Below, piece by piece: positions 23,296 through 34,276 of a DNA stretch of 64,000 bases. The position numbers and the translations under genes were made by a program. The DNA is from Brienomyrus brachyistius (Eukaryota; Chordata; Actinopteri; Osteoglossiformes; Mormyridae), in assembly GCF_023856365.1 (NCBI RefSeq), contig NC_064548.1, forward strand, positions 10,403,642 to 10,467,641. Direction: 5' to 3'. Within the stretch, counting starts at the first letter, position 1. The number at the start of each line of letters is the position of its first letter. Below the pieces are notes generated by a model. It had not been told where the DNA came from. It searched no databases and worked only from the letters and a program-made list of their open reading frames with translations.

Positions 23296-25146
23296 CAGCT
23301 GTCAAATACTTTGTCGGAGCCGGTAACTGTAAAGCCCTCTGTCGCATATCATATTGACATATAATTATTTGTCTCAGTGGGAGTATAAATGAGAGCATAC
23401 AGCAGGAATCGTGGGTGGATAAACACTAAGGGCCTCACGCTACATATAGCTACGTATGAGAAAGGATTAAAGGTTCTGCAGAAATCTGGCAAGATGTGAT
23501 GGAAAAAGTTATAACCTGTTTCAAGTTCTTCACGGGATACTGAGGATATCAAGTGAAAAAAAGGTAATTATTAAAGACCAAATGTTCTCTCTGTGACACA
23601 TCTGGTGTGACGGGAAGCCAAATCCCTTCCGATCTCTCTGGTGCTGCTGACTTTCGACTAGATGCCATCAGGCGTCTGTTCAAAAAGCTTTGTTGACCTC
23701 TACCCAGACAGCAGGACAAACCTCCCAACATTTCTTTATGGAAGGGCCTGCTCACTGCATAAAAACTTAATGAATGAGATAATACATCATAATGGAACGA
23801 TCTGTCCCATGCTGAGCTCACTTTAGGAACTCTGGGAAAGTCTGTGATTGGAAATTCGCCTTATGATATGAATAATTATATAATGTTTCATTATTATCTA
23901 ACATCATTGGGTGCTGCAAGCTCTCAATGGTACCAAAGAAATATGATATGAAATACGGATACTTTGTTCTTTGGGATTTCTCAGGGTAACTTTATATGTC
24001 ATCATTTTGGAGATGCAAGCTTAATGTGTGGTTAAATGTTGAAAGTTCATTACAAGTTAAAAGTTAATAAAACTAGCATTACTGAATCCTTTCCCTAGGA
24101 CTCAATGAAACTATAAATGTCATGGATATGAGGAAATCAAATAAGACAATTGAATTTCCCTTCTATTAATATCATATGTGCATTGATTAGGAACTAGTCA
24201 TGCGACAGTATATGCAAGGTTTACAGTTTTTAATTGTTTAAGAAATAATTTTTCACCATCATACTAACCCACCATGTTTAGATGCTGATGCAAATGAATA
24301 AAAGCTGTAGTTAAGCCTTTCTAAGAGCGTGGAAATATAGAACACATTCTATACATTTGACAGCCCACATTAAATTAGCAAAAATACTGGCTCTCTAAAG
24401 AGAGATTTTACAGACTGCTGATGCACCAGCCAATTCACTGTCTAATGTGTCATCCTGGAGACTGGGGGTGGGGTGGCATGGCTTGCCTTACCTTCAGCCT
24501 TTTGGTAGCTTTGACATAAACCTCTGCTAATCTGAACCTAGCGGGTGATATATATCTTGAAGTACAACATCTTCAGGTAACTGAATCTGTAGTACATTTT
24601 TTTTTTATTTCATTGTTCTAAATAACATATTTTTATTAGGGGGTAGGGGGTGGGGAGAGCTGAAAAATTAAGCAAGTCCAGACGTTTGCAAAAGAAAAAC
24701 AATCCTTTTACTCCTCACTGGCAGAAACATATGAATGCCTAGCAAGGTAAAGGGGGGCTTTTTCTTGGCTGAAGAGCTGTGTGTCTGCAATTGGAGATGG
24801 GCTAGGTGTGGATCGGTGAGGACGTTTGGGTTCGACTGAGTTTGTTCCTTTGGCTGGTTGGGTAGTACTTATTGGCCACACAGCTTAGCATGGCATTCAG
24901 GCACTCTATATTATAATATTCTCTGCAACAAATCTACGGAATTAGGAGGCCAACTGAGTTTCACAGTCAAGTCAGACATCTGAGCTGAGCACGTCTGTCG
25001 CTGAAAGGACCGGCGCGCTTTATCTGCTGGTCATGCGACTGAATGGAGAGGTATATGCGCAGATCATGAGATGGATTATCATATTTAGCTGTAGCATTCA
25101 GAAGAGGAATTATTTGTGTGCCATTGTGTTATTATACATGTTCATG
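23296..25146. other. unique sequence, no gene seen
   Basis: Short frames only (up to 90 codons at 23549-23821, minus strand, no domain). A T-run lies at about 24599-24607 and a GGGGGTAGGGGGTGGGG run at about 24640-24656. Confidence 0.5.
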
Positions 25147-25325
25147 TTGTCAGTGCTGAGGGAATGGTGTGTGAGTGTGTCCCGTGATGGTTGGTTCCCC
25201 ATCCTAGGTTGTTCCCTGCCTTGTGCTACTAGCCTGCAGGACAGACTCCGGAACCCCTGAGTAGGATAAGCGGTTTCAGAAAATGCATAGATGGAGGTGG
25301 ATGGAGGGACGGTTGGATGGATGCC
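25147..25325 (+). mobile_element. 3' fragment of the GGAT-tailed SINE family
   Basis: It starts within the body (AATGGTGTGTGAGTGTGTCC), continues CCATCCTAGGTTGTTCCCTG and ends AGTAGGATAAGCGGTTTCAG then AAAATGCATAGATGG and GGAT units. It lines up with the 3' half of the copy at 60495-60826. The head with the polymerase III boxes is missing. Confidence 0.8.
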
Positions 25326-25356
25326 TTTGGATAACTGTCATAGATGTTATATATTC

Positions 25357-25376
25357 ATATATATATATATATATAT
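25357..25376. repeat. (AT)n microsatellite
   Basis: About ten AT units. Confidence 0.9.
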
Positions 25377-26535
25377 GTACGTACAACATAGTATTTTTTT
25401 GTGCCAAGACTGCTGTTTACGCAGACAGTTTTTTGATAAATGACACTTAATTTACTGTATTTTTAACAAATATTTTTGATTTGGTTCCCGATTTAGTCCT
25501 TATGAACAGATGAACGCAGATTTCCATAGTTGTGCATTCATCAAAACTGCCCTGCAAAATGATAAATATCCAAAATAAAATATTGTGCGCCTGACAGAAA
25601 ATTATTTTTTAAAAGTGCACGGGGTAACATTTCAACAACCGAATGACTACAGTGATCATTTTTGGAATTAGGCTTTGAGGACAAAAAACATCTCCCCTGC
25701 TTAAACTATGCTTTCAAAGTAAAAAATAAACATTGACTATGTAAAAGCAGCCAGGTTTTCACTGAAATCAAAGCCAGGGATCAGTTCTGAGCCCAAAGCG
25801 AAACCACTTCTGCATTTTTGGTTAAGTGGCTTTAAATTTGACCGAGGCATCAATCAAGCGCGCTGAACATTCCACACTTCCTTGCTTCTTTCCTTTTTCC
25901 TTTTCCTTCACTCATAATCACAGACTTCTCTTCTGTCTGGCCAAATCCCGAAAGCTTCTCCAGGTTTTGCACTCAATAAAAATCCCACAGCTTATCTCAA
26001 AGAAAAATCAAACCTAGCTAACAATCTCACTGATGTCGTCTGCATCTGTAACCTTGCTCTGTTTCTATGAGGCCCTTGTACTCTAGGTTGGGCCTTCCCA
26101 TATTTGGATAGTGTCACACCCACTACTCATAGACGTATATTTTGATAGGTAATTATAAAATATACAGCCCAGTCCAACATGAAAGGGTCGAAGTAGCTAG
26201 ACGCAGGTATTTTCGCACGAGAGCCCTTGAGATGTGGATTGGCCATTTCCTTGGAGGAAAGACATTTTTTTTGCATTCAAAGGGTGAATTAAAGTGTCAT
26301 TTGTTATGTCCGGCAACGAGTTGATGATTTGAAAGGTGGTCGGGTAGTTTCCGAAAGGAACCACACCTCACTTGAAAAATGTTATAAGCACATTCATTTG
26401 CAGTAACCATTTAAATGCTCCTTCTCGTGTGATATAGAAATTTAAATTACTTCTGGTCTGACATTCCGAATAAAATCCCGAGTAACATCTTGTCATGATT
26501 TGCAGGGCAAAGGGGGTTTACCGAACTTAAAGAAT
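25377..26535. other. unique AT-rich sequence, no gene seen
   Basis: Short frames only. No repeat recognised. Confidence 0.5.
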
Positions 26536-27676
26536 AGAGACTGGAAATAAACAGAATCATGAGGGATCAAAAATGGGAGTAATTGGACACGGAAGGGCAC
26601 AAGCAACAAGAGGGTTTGATGTGAATGACTGGACTGGGGAACACAGGACTGGGAAGCACTTATATACAGGACTAATGAGGGAACTAATGAAAGGCAGCTG
26701 AGAGTGATTTCCAGATGATTGTTAGGAATGAACAAAAAGAGGATGGGGACAGGTGTGGCTTGTTAGGGCCATGGCAAGGAGGAGATGGACAGGGAAATGG
26801 CAGCAACCCCCCCTCTCCTGCCCCCCTGAGGCATGCACTCCAGGTGTATGGGTATGGAGAAGGCACTCAAGGACGGAGACCCGAGATGGAACATTAACAG
26901 GGTTGGGAAACAACACACGTCAGGGCCAGGCCAGAGGGTGCTGAAGGAACTAGAGGGCTGGAGGACGCTGAGGGAGCTGCAGGGCTGGGGCCAGAGGACA
27001 CCAAGAGAACGGCAAAGTAGGAACAGCAGGGCTCTGAGGGACCTGTAGGCAGAAGCAGGAGTGTGCTGAGGGTCCTCAACTGGAGAAATGTCCAGACAGA
27101 CAACGTCAGGCAAACGAGAGTTGGGGCAGCCAATGTGGATAGTGTGAACCCCTCTCCCCCTCCAGGAGATGGAGACTCAGCCAGCTCCTCTCTTGGGCCC
27201 CAGCCAACATAGGTGACTGCATCGGGACTTACGGTCAGGTTGGTGCAGAACTTGGGCTGATGGTGAGACCCGCGGGTCAAGACTGAGGGCGAGGTCCAGA
27301 GTCCAGAGGGCTCTGGAGGTGTGGTGTCAGCCTCCCTTGAGCAGGGCTCTGAAGACACTAATTCAGGTGATGTAGCAGCCACAGACACCAGTCGTGTCCT
27401 CCATGATGGTGGGCAGAGACTGGAAATAAACAGGATCGCATGGGATCAAAAATGGGAAGAGTGGGACAAGGAAGGACACAGACAACAAGAGGGATCAACA
27501 TCAATGACTGGACTGGGGAACACAGGACTGGGAAACATATATATGGGACCAATAAGGGAATTAATGAGAGGCAGCTCTGAGTGATTTCCACATGAGGGTT
27601 AGGAATGAGGGGCAAGATGAGAGGGATAGGCATGGCTTGTTAGAGCCATTACAGGAAGAAGATAGGCATGGATATG
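26536..27676. repeat. pair of about 260-bp direct repeats bracketing a GA-rich core
   Basis: Copy 1 (26536-26797) and copy 2 (27415-27676) start with the same AGAGACTGGAAATAAACAG and share ATGACTGGACTGGGGAACAC then AGGACTGGGAA and GGCTTGTTAG. They are about 80% alike by eye, offset by 877-879 bases. Between them lies about 620 bp of purine-rich sequence with repeated 'gaggg.ctg' phrases. The order repeat-core-repeat would fit terminal repeats of a miniature retroelement, or a tandem duplication of another repeat. I could not find a primer-binding site, TG...CA ends or a target duplication. Confidence 0.6.
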
Positions 27677-28739
27677 ACACAGATAAAGTGTAGATGTAGT
27701 GGACTCATGTAATAACTTTAAATTTGATGGTTTTGAAAAAAATATGCATCCAAAATTGAACAATGAAAACGAGTAGAAAGCATAATACACAATGAATCTG
27801 GAACCTGAATCAGTGGACTGTGCAAGACATACAAATCATGAGTCGGACAAGATTGAAGTCTCCTTACTCGTCTATTGTACGTCTGTACACGGGAATTCTG
27901 ACTCATACTATCCAATCAGGAACATGTAACACATAACAGGGTTAGATGCCACAAAATGACAAAGGCACTCACAAAACATCAAAGTAGACATATGAATACG
28001 AACTGCAGAGGTGTGTATTTATGCAATAAATGTCAAATAAATGGAAGAAATAGCTGAAACCGAGAAAGGTCTGGCATGTATCAGGAAACGTGGTGGGAGT
28101 CGGGTGGATCTGAAAGGCATCATACCCGTCAGCCTATGTGGCTTTTACACAAGCACTCATCACTGATGTCTGGGTAGGTGGTGCACAGCCAGGCCAGCAT
28201 CCACCATCAATCACTGACGCATTTCACATTTCAGGTTCCCTGCTGAAAGTTAACCATGCTGTTCAACTTTCGGGAATGGGACAGGCTTGGGCCCATTGTT
28301 CTCCTCTAATTCGAGGCAGACTTACTATTGGAGTAACTCTAAGTAAGTTATTAAATACCCAATAATCGCTGTAATCATGGACATGATATTGTTATTGAGG
28401 CTTTCACAATGCACGAATAACATTACAGCTCAGCTTAAATATGGCATAATCTGCTCATTCCAATTGTGACAATGTGGATGGTTCCTTTGTTGCGTTCAAT
28501 GGCTGGCATCTGTTATTCAGATTATGTCATTGGACAAAATGGCACACTGACATGCTCAGATACTGGGTCAGAGGCATATACAAAACTCTAGAGCTCATCC
28601 GGTCTAATCAGTGTCCCTGAACCCTTAAGCAATCAATTGCACCAATAGTTTTTTCTATGCACACCAATTTGACATCCTGTCCTTTGATGATTTTAAGACA
28701 GCTGCAGCACATGAAGGTTACCTGTGTAAGAAATGATGT
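27677..28739. other. unique sequence, no gene seen
   Basis: A 75-codon frame at 28138-28365 (+) has no recognisable domain. No repeat recognised. Confidence 0.5.
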
Positions 28740-28872
28740 GCCTGTGAACTGACAGTGTGATTTCACTAATGGGCCCCTGAGCAAGACCCTAACCCTATTT
28801 GCCCCAGGGACTGGTTGACCCTGCTTTCTTGAAAAATTAATCATGTCGCTTTTATTTCTGTTAAATAAAATG
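28740..28872 (+). mobile_element. 3' part of the tRNA-type SINE seen at 5345
   Basis: GGGCCCCTGAGCAAGACCCT then AACCCTATTTGCCCCAGGGA followed by TCATGTCGCTTTTATTTCTG then TTAAATAAAATGTAGA lines up with the body and tail of the copy at 5345-5535. The tRNA-like head is too diverged to recognise. Confidence 0.55.
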
Positions 28873-29277
28873 TAGAACTAAAACCATCTGTGTATTTGTA
28901 TCTCTAAATAGTAATGATATTTAAGGGGTCTTGGTCGTGGTGGGTTTTCTGAGCTAGGAAGCGGCCGTATGGACAGTCCATCATGGTGCAGAGATGGAGC
29001 AAACAGCTGCAGGCTGGGCACCCACTGGTGCCCTAACAGATGTGCGTGAGGCACATGCACCACGGCCCTCCGCTGTTCCCACTCAGCACTCACGCCTTCC
29101 ACGCCTTCCTACTGCCTGCCACCTGCCACCCCCCACCCCCCATCATGTCTATGTTGTTAACAGAGCGACCACATCCTTCCGTCCAGGAATCCCATCCCGG
29201 GTCATTTGGCCCAGGGAAACCCACGGGTCTCTCATTAGGGCTACCTAACACCCCTTTCGTCCACAGGAGGTCGTGTG
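28873..29277. other. unique sequence, moderately GC-rich
   Basis: Frames on both strands at 28878-29477 (up to 145 codons) are antisense to one another, run into a poly-C tract and show no domain. Confidence 0.5.
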
Positions 29278-29294
29278 CCCCCCCCCCCCCCCCC
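29278..29294. repeat. poly-C tract
   Basis: Seventeen C in a row. Confidence 0.95.
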
Positions 29295-29589
29295 ACTGGT
29301 GAAATTAGGGAGGCTGCAGAAAGACAAGAAAGGGGGACTAACATGGCAACACCTGTCCTTATCCTCCCAACAAGACTCCTCTCTCTTTGGGCTTATAAAC
29401 GGGGAGGATATGGTGCTCCGGGAAATCCAAGACCCCCGAGCGAAAGAAGAGGCATAAAACGCTACGAATGTTTGTAACTGAAGAGCTCTTTCCTGAGCCG
29501 GAACACCTGGCCAATGATGTGAGGTTGTAAAATTTTATTACTGTCAATTATTTTATTTTGCTCTCCATAGGTCGTGGGAGGGGGGAGAG

Positions 29590-29760
29590 AAAAAGCTAAC
29601 GATATGGATAATGCTTTATTAAATTCTTGTCTCTCTGCCAGGCATTAAATGTAGGAAAGGCTGGACACAATTAATGCATCTCAGTGTTACCTGTGTGCCT
29701 TTTTTCTTATCGGCGTGATCTGAGCTTTGCTTATTTATCTATTAAAACTTTATTAGTCAG
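29590..29760. promoter_or_regulatory. enhancer-like unique block (candidate conserved non-coding element)
   Basis: Contains ATAATGCTTTATTAAATTCT at 29609-29628, GGACACAATTAATGCATCTC at 29663-29682 and ACTTTATTAGTCAGCTG at about 29747-29763, with no repeat signature. Texture only; conservation untested. Confidence 0.25.
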
Positions 29761-31559
29761 CTGTAAATAAAATGAGCAACACAGAAATTACAATGAACTA
29801 TTACAACAATAAATAAACATAGATAAATTAAAGATGGAGCTCACCAAACATCATCGAATCACCTATTACAACAATGTAAACATATAGATAAATAAATCGA
29901 TATATAAATAAAAAATGAAGCTCACCAAACATGTGGATTAAGCTACGGTAAACAGGAAAATGGTAAACGGCAGACGTCTACATTACTATTCTCCTAGGCA
30001 TGTTAGCCACAATTAGATTAAACGGTGATGTCCCTGTGCCTTCCTCTCTCTCTTCCTCTCTGCACTTTCCAAAATATGTAATTTGCTCTCCTTCAACAGA
30101 CCGTGCTTTATTCTTTCCAGTTAATGCATACATGCTGCAGTGTGGCCAGGAGTGTAAAAACGTCAATACACTGCAGAGCATTGTCCCAGATCTGTATATG
30201 AGCCGGCAGTAAATGGAACTCAGATGGAGCTCGGATCGCATATGCCCCCCCCCCCTCCAATCCTTTCCCAGCCGGGGAAGCAGACACTTGAGGAGAAACC
30301 TGACCCAGTGCCCGTCAGGTACGCGCTTTGTGATTCAGCCATCCGCCACCCTTAGGCACGCCCTTGTCCCCCCTCCGTGTTTGTCTTGGAGGGTTGGGAA
30401 TGGGGCCTGGGAATGCCGTGGATTCACGGCCGCCTGGCTGGCTGTAAAGGCGGGGCTCGTTCCGGTCCGACACGGGCCACTTGTCACGTGTCCCGGCTGT
30501 CCACCTTGACGCACGCAGAGCAGTGTCGCTTTATAACCGGGCTTAAAACGCACCATTTGCCACACATGCCGAGCCGAGGAAGGTGAGCAGACCCCACTCC
30601 AATAAAACATGCGAGGAAAAGGCCTGTGTTCCCATTAAACATGCAATATTCATTACAGTATTACAGGCGGGATCTTGTGATGTGTTTGTTTTTTTTACAA
30701 AGAAATACGGATCGGTGGGTGGGAACTGGGGGTGCACCTGTTTCAAATCTCTGATTAGAGGAGCAAACTGGCTGGAAAAAGAGGAACGCCATGTTCCTGC
30801 CCATCCCTGTCCACTCCCGCGCCTGGTCGGAGTCCAGTTTGGACATGGTGCACTAACACACACGCGCACCTCCACTCCCAGGGCGGTGTAGGGACATCTG
30901 CTCCTGCAGTGACTGCGGTAGCAGACCGTAACCGATTCACTTGCCCTAAATTATGGGGAACAAATGACCCCCACCGGTGGATAAACATCACATGGTACAG
31001 GACTCCGGTACAGCAGGATGGGAATATGGTCGGCCAAAATCCTGGCTGGGTACCTGATTAGTATCCAAGGGGTCCTCTCCAATTGTCTGTCCGCTTGCCT
31101 CACTCTGGACCACACGGCTTCTCCAGCACAGATAACTAAAATTTAATGTTTTATTTCTCTTTTCTCAGTAGCTCGGAACGGACTTGAGGACCGCGGGGGG
31201 GGAGCAGATTAGCATCTTATGAATTTCATGGCTTTAACTGGCAACTGCATCACTGCTTGGTGGCCAAAACTGAACTACTAAAACGAAGACAGCGACTCAA
31301 ACCAACGCTGACTGTAAACACTGACAACATCGTATAGTTACACAAGGATGACATCAACCCTGCTTCCTTTCAGCCGCCGTCTGACATTGACAATAAGGAG
31401 AAAGCGATTGATGATAACAGGCCTGCACTGCTCTCCTGTGCTCCTGTCTGGTACGATTTGCTTCTTCACAAGCCGACGTCTGCATTTAACTATTTTCTTA
31501 GTGCATTTTTGTGCAGAGAGGTGCTGGAGGCTTATTTTGTTCTGTTACTTCCCAGATCT
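29761..31559. other. unique sequence, partly GC-rich, no gene seen
   Basis: 29810-29930 holds a locally repeated phrase (ATTACAACAATAAATAAACA versus ATTACAACAATGTAAACATA, with TAGATAAAT and GAGCTCACCAAACAT-like sequence in both), an imperfect 70-bp tandem pair. 30240-30560 is GC-rich with moderate CpG. Frames at 30213-30991 occur on both strands without domains. Confidence 0.5.
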
Positions 31560-32075
31560 TGCACACATCCATCCCTTCCTTTCCAATGGATGGGGTCGGC
31601 CTGTACGCTCGTCACACCAGCTGGGCGTGGGAGGGGGCTCGATCGGGGGCTGTCAGACGGGAGCATGAGGCGCACGGTAATTGTGAACCTGGGGCCTGCT
31701 CCGGCAGCCTCTCGTCCTCGGCCGCGGCACTGCGAGAGCACCGGGGATCCCAGCGAGAGTACTGGGTGACGGAGAATAACATCAGGCTGCCTCTCATCTG
31801 GTCGGGGGCCGTCTGTGAGGCCGGGCCAAGAAAACAGAGCGGGTTCTTTGGAAGTTCAGCCATCGCCTTCCGAGCTGGGGTCTTCGGCACACTTCAAACG
31901 ACCGATCCCGGAGGGGCCCGGTGACAGGCGGAAACCGAGCCCGCCGGCTCACCGTGTAACTTCCCGCGTCGGCCCAGATCTACGGGGGCTCCAGGGGGAG
32001 GGGCTGCATCCTGCCTGTCGCAGGATGTGGTCGGTCGCCGTTTTTTTCTCCGCCCCCCCCACCGTGTTTGCGATG
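31560..32075. promoter_or_regulatory. CpG-rich island
   Basis: This segment is by far the most CpG-dense in the window, with several dozen CG dinucleotides in about 500 bases (for example CCTCGGCCGCGGCACTGCGA at about 31716-31735, and CCGAGCCCGCCGG). It lies in a genome otherwise depleted of CG. Such islands usually mark promoters or unmethylated regulatory sites of developmental genes. All three frames stay partly open on both strands simply because of GC content; none shows a domain. No TATA or transcription start can be fixed. Confidence 0.5.
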
Positions 32076-32117
32076 TCACATTGAATCTGAAAAGAGCTTA
32101 ACGGGGTAATATATCAC

Positions 32118-32306
32118 ACATTTACATTTTTAGTTATTTAGCAGACGCTTTTATCCGAAATGACGTACATTTCGGGAAAGCGGGGTCAGGCGGACCCTGG
32201 AGCAATTGGGGGTTACGGGCTTTTCTCAAGGGCCCGACGGTGAAACCACTCTGTGACCTTCCAATCACAGGCACAACGACCTAACCCACTGAGCCACACG
32301 TCACCT
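32118..32306 (+). repeat. dispersed repeat, 'ttcagcagacgcttttatccgaa' family
   Basis: TTATTTAGCAGACGCTTTTA at 32134-32153 followed by GGTTACGGGCTTTTCTCAAG then GGCCCGACGG, CTTCCAATCACAGGCACAAC and CCTAACCCACTGAGCCACAC is the typical order of a high-copy fish repeat. It matches 60985-61165 along its length and shares the middle with 14851-15092 and 45100-45242. Confidence 0.75.
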
Positions 32307-34261
32307 CTGTGTTACATCCCAAGGAGCTGCTCCAGGAGGCATTAGTCTGAAGTCCTATATTAAGGCGGTTTGCCAAAGGCTGCCCTAGGAAACATCTGTT
32401 GGAAATGCGAGCTAAGCAGTTGCACCGTTTTTTTGCAAATGTTTGCTTCATCAGTAGAAGATTTTCAGTCTTATTAACTTCCAAGTGGTGTAATAAATGT
32501 ACCGTGAAATGTGGTGGAGAGTCGAAGAAAGGGACTCGATTAGCGAGGGTGACTCTTGGATCTGGCAGAGCTAAGGCGCACGTTTCTGATCGGTAATTAT
32601 TCTCACATGTTTTTCCTGTGCTTCTCATAGCTGCTCAGAAACAGATAAAAAAAAATTCTGCCGGGTTTGGGTGTCTCAGGAGAGCAATACTGGGAGCAGA
32701 GTCTGTGATGGGTGTGATAGGCTATTGTTAAGGGTTAGGACATTTCAGATGGGCTGACAGCAGGAAATGTGTAGCTCTCCTCTTAAAACATTATTCCCTG
32801 CAAAAAAAAAAGAGAAAAAGATCACGCATAAACACACACCCGTCCTACTGGGAATGGCTGGGGAGTTTCTGACAACATGAGGTCACCGATTCAGCGTCCG
32901 TCATACGGCTCACCCCAGGCAGAGACCTTTCCGCCCAGCCCCACTGCAGAACCTTCATCCCTCGTCATCATTCCTGCCCATCGAGCTGCAGCTGGAGCTG
33001 TGTGATTGGGAATTCTCAAAGGGATCACCTACCCTTCTCGTCGCCGGCACTCCCGTCTGGGCCATAGCCTGCGAGCCGTATTCCGGACCCTCATGACCAC
33101 CCCAGCGTCTGTCACACTTGGACACTGGGTGGAGCAGCGTCAGCCCCTCGATAACGCAGATCGGGCCCCCAGGAGCCTGCGCGCGCGGCCCCGTACTGCA
33201 CTCGTGCATCTGGATCGCTTCAACTTCCTTTTTTCTTTTACAGAAGTCCTTTCTTCCTAATAATTTGTTCCAATGCACATTCCTTTGGCAGCTGTTTGCC
33301 GCAAGAACAGGTCTGTCAGGGGCCAACCAATTGAGAAGCCCGAATCCTGTAGGGTCATTAAATATCTCTGTTGCGGCAGATGTGTAAGTGCTAAAGTAGT
33401 CTCTTTCAAAACTGTTTTATTTTATCGCTCAAAATGTATTTCATGATTATGACAAACTGGCAGGCTTTTTTTTTCTCTACTTTTGCATTCTATCAACATA
33501 TTAATTTTATTTGTGTGCTTGTTCGACCCCTGCAATTATACTCCAAACCTGTGAATGACAATTATTCGTTTTTATTTCCAAATCTGTTTCCAAGGCGTTA
33601 GTATTAAGCCAGTGTGACGCTGTTCTGTTTCAGGCTCAGACTGTTTTTCGAATCAATACTTTTTTGATACATTTTTAAAGAAGAACATCCTGAAGTTATG
33701 TAGACACACCTGAGTGAGAGATAACAGGAGGGCACCTGCAAACCATTTACAGGCTGCATCACTTTGGGTTTGCACCAAGATGTTGTGAAGACTGGCCTAG
33801 GATTACACAAACCAGAGCACCACAGCCACTGAGGACCATATCTACTAAATGTGTATAAAGAAAATTCAAAGTCAAAGATAACGTCTCCTTGAAATATAGC
33901 ATTTCTTATGCTTCTCTTTTTGTATGCTGCTCTCTAAAAGTAAAAAAAAAAATCAACATTTCTGCAAATTTGCCTTGAAAATTTCCAGAGGGCAGGCACC
34001 ATGTTTTGCATTCTTAGATTCTGACGTGTTCCCGTCGTCATCCTTACATCACCGATAAATAGGCTGGTGTACCGAAACGCCAAATTCCCGGGAGTATTAG
34101 GCAATGCCTCATTACCGATTTGAAATAATATATATTATTTAAACAAAAAAAAAACACTCCCCTGATAAAATTCTGTAATTTTTATCAATAATTTGCTCGC
34201 ACAGCCCCACAGATTACGTTATGGGATGTGTCACTGAGTTATTCTGTAGGGGCTGGGGTGC
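32307..34261. other. unique sequence, no gene seen
   Basis: Frames at 32955-33387 on both strands show no domain. No mobile element recognised. Confidence 0.5.
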
Positions 34262-34276
34262 AGGGGGGGGGGGGGG
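34262..34276. repeat. poly-G tract
   Basis: About 14 G in a row, starting at 34263. Confidence 0.9.

Noticed and set aside
26894..27388. 164-codon minus-strand frame, the longest ATG-started frame in the window
   Set aside because: It lies within the GA-rich core and second direct repeat. Its Ser/Pro/Leu-rich composition is a product of purine bias, and overlapping frames on both strands are equally open.
31511..31924. 137-codon frame in the CpG island
   Set aside because: All frames are open there because stop codons are rare in GC-rich DNA. No domain seen.
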